DNA from: Straminergon stramineum
Taxonomy: Eukaryota; Streptophyta; Bryopsida; Hypnales; Calliergonaceae
Length of the DNA: 64,000 bases
Direction of reading: 5' to 3'
NCBI GenBank assembly: GCA_963920665.1
Contig: OY987263.1
Span: 42,877,218 to 42,941,217 of the forward strand
Shown: positions 34,901 through 47,100 of the stretch, one piece after another
Position numbering within the stretch: position 1 is the first letter of the stretch
Layout of the letters: every line of letters starts with the position of its first letter
The notes under the pieces: generated by a model
The model's database searches: none
What the model was told of the DNA's origin: nothing
Seen by the model: only the letters and a program-made list of their open reading frames with translations
Made by a program: the position numbers and the translations under genes

Positions 34901-36293
34901 TTTTTAAAGCAAGATCTCGTAGAGTAAAAAGTTAACCTACTTTTTGCACTAACCAATTTTCAAAATTTCAATGTGAGATATATTTAGAATTTTATTTAGG
35001 AAATGTAGTCTAATAAAAAAAGGGAGCAAACATAATTTGTTTTCTGGTAATAAAAGGAACAGTAGGGCTGGAAAAAAACATTTTCTTCTATATTTCTAGT
35101 CTTTACTCTACACAAATTAACAAGTGTAGTTATGGAGAAATTTTTTCAAATTTTTATTTCTATCAACTTAAAAAATACCAGGTTAAATCTAGTGTGATTA
35201 GGAATACAAAATAATTAGAATGATTCCATATGTTTTGAATATTTTCCAAAATATATGATAATAATAAGTTTTGTTAAGTTTCAAAAATTTATGTATACAT
35301 AAATTTATTAAAATTTTGTAGGATCCAATTTGGTTAGTTTTCGCTTTCTACTCCTATTTGAAATTGTGTACAAATTTGTGAGAGTTTTTTTTCTCATTTT
35401 TAAAATGATAAAATAAGAAATTTTCTTTATATTCCAAAAAATGAAATTTGATGGTTAAAAAATCATTATTCATCTTTTTATAATTTTTCTTCCTCAAAAG
35501 CTACGATTTTTGCCTATAAAGTTTATCATCCGAAATTGTTATAATCTAAAAATCTAGCAATCCAGATTTTCCACAATTAATTCTATGCATACTAAACAAA
35601 GTAATCTTTACTTTTGTATAGTTAAAATTAAAATTTTCAAGTATATTATAGACATTTAAACTTTTGCATTTTGGGCCAATAGATGTATATAATGAGATAA
35701 GGGCAAATTAATGGAGTACTTTTACATTAATAAGGAATTAGAGGCCAATTGACTAATTAGATCTAAAATGATTCAAATGGACAAGATTTGAATAGTAGCT
35801 AATCGTCTTGGTATCTTTTCAAGGCAAATGGTCATCATGCTATCTAGATATACAAAAGACAATTTGCTTTTTATTCTCTCTAGCTCACTTGGTTTTCTTT
35901 GTATGTCCATTTGTCGTCTTTCTTATCAGTGAAATAACTTCATAATATATGGCTATTTTTTGTCATAGTATTTTGTTGTGTAATTGTTTATTGTTTGTGT
36001 GCGTTGATCTTCTAATTGGATTGTCTTTGGGATTTTGTAAAATTGTTATTTAGGCTATGTGTTACAATCCAATGATTCGATTTGCATTTGTGTACTTGAA
36101 ATTGAACCACTTGTCTAATTTTTGACTAAGTGTGAGAATTTGGTGATTTGTTGTGTGAATTTGGAAGTTAATAAATTGTTAGTATTGTTGTGAGTTTGTG
36201 AATCTTTGCACTAATTGTGGTTCACTTGTGAATAATTGAATATGTGTGTGTGTTTTCAAATGAATGTTTGGATTTAACTATGCATGTGTGGAT

Positions 36294-36296
<3 letters not shown>
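31965..36296. other. Gene desert, AT-rich
   Basis: No supportable coding sequence occurs. The segment 34350-34740 has a diverged counterpart at 43590-43980 (similar GTCAAAAGTC, TGGATGAAGTTT and CTTCATC(C/T) landmarks in the same order), suggesting an old large duplicated element. Confidence 0.35.

Positions 36297-36330
<34 letters not shown>
36297..36330. repeat. (GT)17 microsatellite
   Basis: 34 bp of uninterrupted GT dinucleotides within TG-rich surroundings. Confidence 0.95.
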
Positions 36331-36333
<3 letters not shown>

Positions 36334-39300
36334 TTATGTGTTGCCTTCTAAGTGGATAGTGAGAAAAGTGTTGTTTTTTGTGAAAACCAGACATGAATAA
36401 TTGATAGGTACACATGTCATTCTGTCATTGGTGGTTAAACATTTTCAATAGGTATAAATTATGATTTCCATCCATAATTTTAGGTAAAAGTGAAAGCAAA
36501 GAAGTGAGGTTGATTCTTAAAATGGCCCCATGAACTACTCATTTCATGAAGCCCCAAGACAATTAGAAAATTTTCTAGATCTAGCATTCAGAATCTTGAT
36601 TATAAGCCAATTCCAACCTAATCTTGAAAATCAAACCCCAACAACTGAATACTCCACTAAAACCAACGAATCCAAAACCTGAAGTCTCCCAAACCCCAAG
36701 ATCAAACCCAACCCAACAAACATTTAATTCACTTGCACATCCATCTCTAGTAGTCGTCACGTTGAACTCTTGAATTCTACAATTCCTAACAACAATGCAC
36801 TTTTAGAGAAGCTCAAAGCATAGGAAGGGTTTAGGAAAACAAGAAGTAATCAAGGAGAACATCTCGAGACAATGGTGACCAGAACAACATAACTTACAAA
36901 CATTCAATTCTTCATGTTCAACTCCTAAATTGCACCCAACACACATCCAATTCACCTACACATCCCTCTTCCACCACTCACGCTCAACTCTTGGATTCCA
37001 CAATTACCAACCACAAAGCGTAAGAAGGGTGTAGGGCAATGGGAAATAAGATAATTCAGAATAGAGTAGCGAGAATCTCACAACACCAAGCCTCCGAAGA
37101 AGATCAAAGCATCCAGTTAGCAAGAGCTCTCCTCTCCATCTAGCAAAAAATTCAAATGCAAGAATCTAGTGAGGCAAAGTCAAGCTTGACCCTAATTGCT
37201 CAACCCTAATTTCTTAGCGCCTTGGATCAGCAGTGATGATCAATGGTGTTGGATTTTTGAATTTCAACGACAATGACTAGAGGTTCCAATATTTTTTATG
37301 TGTAGATCGACAATGGGGTGTGCGGATTGGCAGTCAACATTTGTCTTTTAAAATCAACGACATGGAAGGGAGGGGGGAATTTTTTTGGAACAAAATTGAT
37401 GGTCCTCGATTTTCAAAAATTTAGAAAGGGGTGGGGCTAGGCAAGCATAGGTTGACATGCATCTTTTCAATGGATATTGTGTATTTGTATAAATTTGTCA
37501 AATTATGACTATAGCAATTGTTGTGGGGTGAATGAATTGTTTATTGTAAATGCATGACTAATTGTCATTGTGTTAAGTGTGGTATAATGGAGAAATAGTG
37601 GTTAAATTGTAGAAGTCTTCGAACCAATTGTTGGAGTAATTTTTAGTAATCTAGTTTAGTTGGTTGATCAAGTTAGAGCAAATTGTTTTTATTGTAATTT
37701 TTGAGTTGAGAGTAATGGTGATTGTTGGAGAATGGAATTTGGATTGACAAGTGAATAGCTTGGATGGAGTTGATTGGTGATGTGGAAATTTTGGCCAATC
37801 GACATAAAAAAATTTTGGACCAATGAGCATGGATTGAGAGCATAAGTGGACAAAACAAATTCAAGAATTCTAGCTGAGTTAGGGAATTTTTCTTGTTCAA
37901 TCATAAATTTACTATTGACAAATTGTGGGTGAAGATTATTGTTTACATACCAAATGGACAAATGGTTGATGTGAATTCTTTAAGGAATTAAATTAAGTCA
38001 TTGTGGTTGTCAATAGCAAATTGTTATATATGTCATACTAGGCTAATTGAGACAATTTGTTATATAAGTTTGAAGCCAAATTGTTCCTTTATAGCATCAA
38101 GATTAGATGCTACTTGCGAGATTCTTAGATGAATTGTTGATAATCGGGAAATGAATAATATAGGTGTCATATGTTTAGTGGAAAATGTATATGTCAAATT
38201 GTTGTGATGATTTTTTAATCTGTCAGCTTGAATAACAAGTTGTCATGGTTTTAAATGGCTAGTTGTTATATGAATTAATTGTAGGTAAGATCCTAATGAG
38301 AAATTCTAAGTGGGATAATCCAATTCACAATAGGGTCAAACCACACTGAAAGGGACCATTGGAATTACTTTTGTAGGACAAGACTTGAGTCCTTTTCAAA
38401 ACTTTTGAAGCTCTTAATTACTTCTATTTTTTTATTTTTTTAATAAATTTATAGATGAATAGTATTTCAATGCATCCTTTCAATAAGTTAGAGAAAAAAA
38501 ATTTATAATTTTTTTTCACAAGGACTTAAATTACTAGCAATAAGGCTAAATTTAGTATCTATAGTACTAAAGAGCACTTTAATAGGATATTTTTATCCAA
38601 ATTTTTATACTTCTTGAATGTACAACTATTAAGAAGAATTTTTAGTGATTAAATCTTGGACAAAAAGTAGTATAGTTTTTGGATTAATTAATTGAGTTTT
38701 GACAAATTCTTGATTTGTTTTTTAAATCAAAAAATTCAATTCCAAAAATAGCTTATATACGGACCTTGGCGTAAATAATATATATATACATTTTTTGTTC
38801 TCGCATGATCATCATTTGGATTATTTTTCATATTGAAAAGCACGTTCACATATTTTTACTTTTGAATATTATAGAAAATGGAAAAATATTCAAATTGTAG
38901 CAATATAGTCCTTTTTTACTCTATTATATGATTATAAGTACACATAATTTTTTTGGATTTAATCACATTATTATTCATTAGAAATTAGACACCTTTTCTA
39001 GCATTGAAAAACTTAACACGTTGGTCAACAATGATCTTAAATTACCCCGGGTGAAGGCCAAGGGGAAGGGACTTCCGTGGAACCCATGAGGTTCCCGATT
39101 CAACTCCCCATGTTGACATTGTTTGCATGGGGGCTCCCCGTGTTGCTTTGTTTGTATGGGGAGGGGGTTTATTCAATTGTTCCTCCACTTGTTCTTGATG
39201 GGGTGTAGATGGGAATTTACTATAGACTTAATCTATTGAAAAATTCCTATAGTTTTGAGTTCGTTCTCAGGGAGGTTTGGTGCCATGGTAATTTCCTAAA

Positions 39301-41330
39301 GAAGTGGATTTAATTCCACTCTGGTTATGCACAATAGAAGGAATTGGGTAATTTCCCTTTCTATCCAAACAATAGCTAGATTTAACTTTATTATATTTAA
39401 GTTGAGACAAGCACTTATCAAATCTATTGGAATCTTTCCTCCTAGCTTTGCTCCTTTTGCTCCTTTCCCTCACCAACTAGGTTGGTACATTCTATTGATT
39501 ACTTTAACTCCACATCAATTGTTGCTTCAGCTTTGCATATTCCTTTAACTTTGTTCCATTGATCATAACATAGTCCGCAGTTCTAATCTCCAATTGAGAA
39601 ACCTCCTTATCCATTGCTTTCTCAATTATCCTCCCAGTTATTCGCCATTGATCATTCAGTTAGGTAATTAATTATAATACAATTGACACACCCTAGGATA
39701 CACAATAGATAAAACAGTAACATTTGCAATTTCTGCTCATTCCAAGTATTTCCATTTCATACAACTAGAATCACAACCACATTATTTAATCAATACCAGC
39801 ACAAAAAATCTCACAGCACAATCACACACACACATACTCAGAATTTCAATTGACCAGCCCTTTGTATTCCATTTTGATATTACAATAGATCCTCATTGTT
39901 TACAACCTCACTCCGTAACAACTATCGATAACACCACTACACGAACACCTGCACTATAGCACTTAACTCCTACACCTTGGATTCATATACTATCATAACT
40001 ATTGATCACACACACTGCCGACTTCCACTACCGCAAGAGCTCTGGACACCCTCTCCAGACTGAGAATCACTCATCGATTGAAAATCAATTTCACCTGCTT
40101 CACCAGACAGTTCCCCAACCACTACTATAGTTCGCACCCCATTCATCCAATCTATACATCCATTGATAAGATTCTATAGTGAAGTCTTTACTAACTGGTA
40201 ATAACCAAGTATTAACAATTTAAATGCCATAGCACTATGGAAAATCAGAAAATTATCAAAATTTAGGCTATTGTGCTCCTCTTCCCTATAGATTCTATGA
40301 CTACATGGGGGTACCCAAGGCGTGTAATTCCCGATAAAACAAACTAGGTTGCCTTAAATGTTGAATCGTGTCAATCCAGTTGTGGCCCTTGAAGGCCCTA
40401 TGTTTAAAACAAAACAAAAACAAAAAATCTAACACGTTGACATCTAAACTTCAATTGGAACTTTAGTAAATAATTTTTTATTTTTTGATGAATTAAAAAT
40501 ATTAGGTAAAACATGACTTGAAGTACTAATCATAAGGACTAACTCACCTATAATTAGTAGATTAGATTCAAAAAAACAATAGTTAAAAAGAAGTAGCATT
40601 GTAGACTTCATTGTCAGTGTCTGACCCCTTTTTTGGTACCTTTGAGTATGATTTGACCCAACAACCATAATTCTGATCTCTAGATTGTATAAATCACATT
40701 TGATATTAGGGGCAAATTGGTGGAAATTTATGCACATGTATAAGGTTGTGCATTGAACCAATATGACTACCAATCTGAGCTCATTAATTGAACATAAGTT
40801 AGTGTAAGCAAATAGACAGATGACAGTGTCGTATTGTAAATGTGTTCATTATGTAAAAATGCATAATTGTTTGTTAAATTGGAGGGTGTTTTTTTCTAGA
40901 GTTTCAAGAAACAAATGGGGTTATATTCCACTTGAACTCTTTTTTTTTTACCTCTATTTGATAAACATTTAGTTCTTTGATTTCTATATTAGAAGATATT
41001 TTAATATGTTAGTTAGTTAGTTTGAAGTTGTAAAAACAAAAGGTAAAACTTGTTTTACCTTTTTCCTTATTTTAATTTTAATTTTAATGGATTAAAAATC
41101 CACGTAGATGATATGGATAGACTTATCGAGAATAGGAAGTGACCCATGTGGGTATTATGGCCCATGTGGCATCTTAATGGCCAAAATCCACTAACTTAGG
41201 TGGATGGCATGAAGGTTGAGGTGGCGGATGAGGTTGAGGTTCATCTTCTTCCTCCTCCTTGTTTGCTTAGAGAAGCCGTCATTTTGGGAGGGGATAGCAC
41301 TTTTGTACATGGAGATTTTGGTAATGAAAT
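36331..41330. other. Gene desert, AT-rich
   Basis: No gene, tRNA or clear element boundary is recognised. A block at 36370-36450 (GGTACACATGTCATTCTGTCATTGGTGG) is related to 46370-46450, again hinting at old dispersed repeats. Confidence 0.35.
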
Positions 41331-41930
41331 TTTGAGAGCTTATGTATCTTTTTTTGTGTTTCCAAAAAGTTATCACTCATGAAGTTTGGAGTTATTATGT
41401 ATAAGTTATGAGTTTGGGAGTGAAATGTTGAGAAGCTGCCTCAAACTTTCAAGAGAGTGAGCTTTGAAAGGCTATGAAATGTGGAAAGTATTTTGTATTT
41501 GAGTGAAACTTGAGGATCTTGTAAATATTCATGTTAGTTTTCCAAAATGGGTTTATTTTCTTGATTTGGAGGTAGTATGTGAAAGTTATGAACTTGAGAG
41601 TGAAAGGGTGAAGGGATACTTTCGGGTTTTCAAGTGAGTGAGTTTTGAAAGGCTATGAAATGTGGACAGTACTTTGTATTTGAGTGAAACTTTGAGAGCT
41701 TGTATATGTTCATGTTAGTTTTCCAAAATGGGTTTATTTTCTTGATTTGGAGGTAGTATGTGAAAGTTATGAACTTGAGAGTGAAGTATAGGTAAGCTGC
41801 CTTTGAGTTGGAAAGGGTGAACTTTGACCGACCATAAAAGTCGGATAGTATCTTAGTTTTGAGTGAATTTTGGAGAGGTTGTAGAAATTTTTGTTAGCTT
41901 TTTAGAGGCATATCACACTCTTAGTTTGAA
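41330..41930. repeat. ~181-bp tandem repeat, about 3 copies
   Basis: AAAGGCTATGAAATGTGG occurs at about 41468 and 41649, and longer shared blocks (CATGTTAGTTTTCCAAAATG, GATTTGGAGGTAGTATGTGA) repeat with the same spacing. The two central units are nearly identical; the outer ones are diverged. Confidence 0.75.
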
Positions 41931-44210
41931 ATTGTATAGCGAACGTGGCACTCAATCAACTATCAGACACTTCTTCGAGGGGAGTTCATGAAGGATATGA
42001 CTTTGTTTCTACAATTATTTACCATACATGGGGTATATTGAGACTCCATGACATGTTTGGAGGGGTGTATGGAAGGGTAATAGTATTTTGGTTCATATGA
42101 CATCATTGGGGGGATTTATTATTATGTTTGTGACTTTGGCCACGGGATCTTCCATTATTTGAACCACATCTAGTTGCAGTTAGAAGCCCCGCGTTTTCCC
42201 AAGGCAAGGCCTTTCTACTCGACAACGGTAAGGGCTAGCTAATCATCTTGGGTCAACTAGTAAGATGCACTAGTAAATCTCAATATCGCTAGTAACACCT
42301 TTAGATCTACCATCCTCTGGAGATTGTGGTGTGCTTGCAACAAATTAATTTTTGAAAAGGAAAAGATTTGCATCACCCAAATCTGCTCCCTTGCTTGGCG
42401 TAACACGATTCTTGCAGGCATGGCCCATAGAAATCACATCCTTTCCTTTTTTAACAATTGCAGTGATGATAGATAGAACTCGATCAGCCAAGAGTTTCTC
42501 AACACTTGGTGCAAAAATGGTGTTTTTTGTTCTGGTAACCTATACCATCCCAAGTGGCAATTATCTCTCAGCCTCCCTCCTAGGTTGAAGCGTCCGAGGG
42601 AACTGGACTAGTTGTATTTTCCTCCTTTTTCTTTTAATGGTCACCTTCTTTTCAAAAAAAAGGTGCACTAGTAAATCGAGTTAATGAGCTTACAATATTG
42701 ATGACCAAATTCATACTTGGAGTAATAGCTTTGGGATTTGTAGTGTGGTGGTGTTGAATGCATACATTAGGTTTGGATAAAAGGCTGATAGTTTGAAGCT
42801 GAAGATTCCAATATAGAATTAAGTAGTGGTGAAAGACTTGATTGTTGTATGTAGAACTAGTGATTTTGAGTCAATGATTTTGATAAATTGTTGGAGATTA
42901 TGCAATGAAAGACAAATGGAGCTTGCATTGCAATCATGCCCTACATTAAGCTAGAGACAAATTGCCTTAGGACTAAGATAGATTTGATACTCATCCTAAT
43001 TAGTAATTAGGCTAATTAACTAGTTATTGAAGAAATTGATGATAGTAAAAAACCATAACCAACAATTAAGGAATTTGTGCAACTATCTATCTATCTATTA
43101 TATTATAAAATATATCTTGGTGCATTTGATTAAATTGAATAGTGTATACATGAGACAAATTGTAGTTTATCCTTGATCAATTGCTGATAAAAATTCCCCT
43201 ACCACACCAAATAGAACCGAGACAACATTCATGCGTCTATAGCATTATTAAGGACTCACCACAAAATCACACCCTTGGAAATAAGAGTGAAAACAAATTC
43301 CTATTGTTGTTTGTAAATTGTATGTTGGTTAAAAATTTATCCCATTCTATTCTAGAATACATGTGACTTTAGCCACAATATGTTAGACTATTTGAGCTTT
43401 CCCTAGATTTAGATACCCTATACTATAGTCCTAGGTTTTTACGAGATAGGCAAAATCTAGACTATACACATCCATGTGCAAACAAAATATCAAAGTGGGA
43501 CATCTCATTGAAAACCTCCATGATTGTTAAAAAGTTATTAGGCATTTAGGAGTTAGTATTAAGTAAACAACCAATTAGAATCTTTTGAAAATAACTAAGG
43601 GAAAAGTTGAACTTAGAATTATTTAGAGAAAATTTAGAGGTTTTCAAATCTAGTTTACACTTGGGAAATAGAAATAAACTAAGGAAGATAACATAGAATA
43701 AAGTTTGGTGTCATAGGTGGATGGAAGTGGTGATTATTCATTCTATCCAAGTCAAACTTAAAATAAGAAACTAGAATTGAATCTAGACTCATTCCCCAAA
43801 TCAAAAGTCAATTTCAATTTAAAAGTCAGTAGATATCAATGGATGAAGTTTAAAAGAGCAATTTAAAGTGAAAGCTTCATCTAGCCATAACTTCTACTAG
43901 GAATTTCTAAATTAAATGATTATGAACATTTTGGAAATGGAAAATCATTTTCTATAACTTAAGGTAGATAATATGTGATTTTTGAAAGCTTTATATTAAG
44001 AGCCTAGAGTCTCTTGCTTGGTTAGGTTGTTTGAAAACATCAAATTCTTGAAGGTTGAATTCTTTTCTTTTTGCAATTTGAATTACATAGAATCACTACT
44101 CATTAAAAAAATTCCCTTTCTTCGGAAGGCACAATAGACCATGCTTTGACATATATTGTAAAATGTTTACAATGAAAAATAAAAAATTCAAATGTACTCG
44201 TTTTATTACA
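41931..44210. other. Intergenic AT-rich DNA
   Basis: A CTAT microsatellite occurs near 43085. The 78-residue plus-strand frame at 42352-42588 has no recognisable family. Confidence 0.35.
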
Positions 44211-45965
44211 AGGGTGGATATAAATTGCTCAAAGCAACATATTGAAGTGTCCAATCAATATGCTTCACCATATCCCTTTTGAAATTTGAAATATTCAAAA
44301 TGCCCATTCCCACCACCATTGAAGTCTTGCATATAGATTAGTGTTTTCCATATCATTCTTCACATTTGTCGCTTTGAGTGCTCTTCATTTCCTTATCTGG
44401 CCATATTGAACCTGTCGTTGCTAATGAGGTATAGGTTATACAAACGTATGCCGGATGAGACCCAATCTAGAACATATTGAAGTGACCTATCAATATATTT
44501 CACCATCTCCCTTTTGAAATTCAAAATACTCCATATGCCCATTTTTCCACATCATTCTTCAAATTTATTGCTTTGAATTTTCTTCATTTCTTGTTTCGTC
44601 CATCGCATATTGAACCTACCATAGTGAATGAGACATAGATTGTACAAATGAATGCATGATGTGATCCAATCCGGCACATATTGAAGTCACCCATCAATAT
44701 CTTCCACCATATCCTTTTTGAAATTCAAAAGATTCCAAATGTCCATTCCTACTACTATTTAAATTCTACAAATGTAAAAGATATTAGTGTTTTCCACATC
44801 ATTCTTCACATTTGTCGCTTTGAGTCCTCCTCATTTCCTTATTTGTCCATCACATATTGAACTTGCCACTGTGAATGAGACATAGATTGTACAAACGAAT
44901 GCATAATATGACCAATCCGACACATACTAAAGTGACCCATCAATACATTTCACCATCTCCCTTTTGAAATTCAAAAGACTCCAAATGCCCATTTTCCCAC
45001 ATCATTCTTCAAATTTGTTGCTTTGAATTCTCTTCATTTCTTGTTTTGTCCGTCACATGTCAAACCTGTCACTATGAATGAGACATAGATTGTACAAATG
45101 AATGCATGATGTCACCCAATCCGGTACATATTGAAGTGACCCAACAATATGTTTCTCCATTTCCCTTTCAAAATTCAAAATATTCAAAATGCTCATTCCT
45201 AGTTTTCCACTACTATTCTAGTACTACATATATATTAGTGTTTTCCATATCATTCTTTACATCTGTTGCTTTGAGTCCTCCTCATTTTCTGTTTTGTCCA
45301 TCACCTGTGAAACCTACCTCTATGAATGAGACATAGATTGTACAAACATATGCATGATGTGACCCAATCCGGCACATACTAAAGTGACCCATCAATATAT
45401 TCTACCATCTCCCTTTTGAAATTCAAAATATTCCAAATACTCACTCCCAATTTTCCATTACGATTCTAGTACTCCAAATATATTAGTATTTTCCACATTA
45501 TTCTTCAAATTTATTGCTTAGAATTTTCTTCATTTCTTATTTTGTCCATCACATATTGAACCTACCATTGTGAGTGAGACATAGATTGTACAAATGTATG
45601 GGTGATGAGACCCAATCTAGAACATATTGAAAAGACCTATCAATATATTTCACCATCTCTTTTTTGAAATTCGAAATATTCCAAATGCCCATTTTTCCAC
45701 ATCATTCTTCACATCTATTGCTTTGAGTGCTCCTCATTTCTCTATTTGGCCATCACATGTTGAACCTATCATTGCTAATGAGACATAGATTGTACAAATG
45801 TATGGGTGATGAGACCCAATCTAGAACATATTGAGAAGACCTATCAATATATTTCACCATCTCCCTTTTGAAATTTGATATACTCCAAATGCCCAATTTT
45901 CCACATCATTCTTCAAATTGGTTGCTTTGAATTCTCTTCATTTCTTGTTTTATCCATCACATAAT
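44211..45965 (+). repeat. Satellite family S, array 2 (about 8 units in ~203- and ~248-bp forms)
   Basis: Anchors resembling GACCCAATC...ACATATTGAAGTGACC lie at about 44459, 44664, 44912, 45114, 45361, 45610 and 45813, plus a diverged leading unit. Spacings alternate near 203 and 248 bp. Short units run directly from CCAAATGCCCATTTTTCCACATC, whereas long units carry an extra ~45 bp (CACTACTATT...ATATTAGTGTTTTCCACATC). Orientation matches array 1. Confidence 0.85.
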
Positions 45966-47100
45966 TGAACTTGCAGCGGAGCGGAATGAAATCCACCTCC
46001 CTTTACTTGTAAAATTCTAGTATTATACTTGTTTCTACTCATCTACTAGAACTACTCTTACAAGAAATGTATGGCATCTTCAGGATCTTGCAAAGTAGGT
46101 AGAGACCATGGAGTTGAATACATACAATCTGAAGGTATGTATTTGGAAGGAAAGGCTCATATCAAAATTTCTTGAGGTTTTATAAGGTGGTGACTAAAAA
46201 AAAGCACTACACTATCTAGAAGAGGACTTGGGTATGTGCCTTGGGAAAATAAATTTAAAAATGGGAGAATGGATTGAGAACAATTGTAAATAGTTGGGGG
46301 CAATGCCTACTACTTTTGATCACATGGTGATACCTAAAAGATGCATAAATTGCATCTTTGGAGTATATAGTGACAAAAGTGCTCATTTCTCTGAAAACTA
46401 GACATAAAAAAATAGTGGGGTACATGTGTCGTTCCTGTGTCATTCAGCCCTTGGTGGTTAAATTTCTCCAAAAAATTGAAAGGGGTACACATGTAATTTT
46501 CCCAGTGGTTGTAAAATTTTATATGCATTTGTCATAAACATTTTGTGAAATGAATTCGTGAATACCTACCCCAAAACTATATTTGTATTTTTTTAGAATT
46601 TGTACGTATTGCAATCAATATGCAATATATCTATATGAATTCATGTGAATATATGTGTGTTCCATATATATGTTTTACATATGCATATGTGTTCCATATC
46701 CATATTATGTATTTTGTATTATGTATCCATATCCATATTTTATATCCATATTTGGACGGCCAAAGTCGTCTTTTCGATGGACATTAATGACTAGCATTTT
46801 TTGGAAAGATTGATGACATTTAGGAGGGTCCTAATTTCCTTCTAAGATCCAACAATGCTCATTGAACTAGGATTGTTACATTGGATGGACCGCCTACTTG
46901 CCTATCCAACTGGTAGAGGTTCCGCCTGTCCAATGCAGTCAATATGCAATCGACTATTGTGAAGGTAAAAAAAGTTGACTTGGACTTACCTTGTCTACAA
47001 TGTTCAACATGTAGTTGCTAATGTAGAGGTAGGGTGTGGATATAAGTCGGGCAAGGCATTGAGCCAAGTCAAGGCAGGGTGCAGACGCAAGTTGGGTGGA
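45966..47100. other. Intergenic AT-rich DNA
   Basis: A cluster of TCCATATCCATATT repeats occurs at about 46640-46750. No gene is supported. Confidence 0.35.

Noticed and set aside
45106..45336. 76-residue ORF with a near copy at 30240-30437
   Set aside because: The similarity is explained by the satellite family S units that contain both; it is not an independent gene pair.
44211..45965. Possible CRISPR array because of regular repeats
   Set aside because: Units are ~200-250-bp whole-length tandem repeats without unique spacers, in a plant nuclear context.
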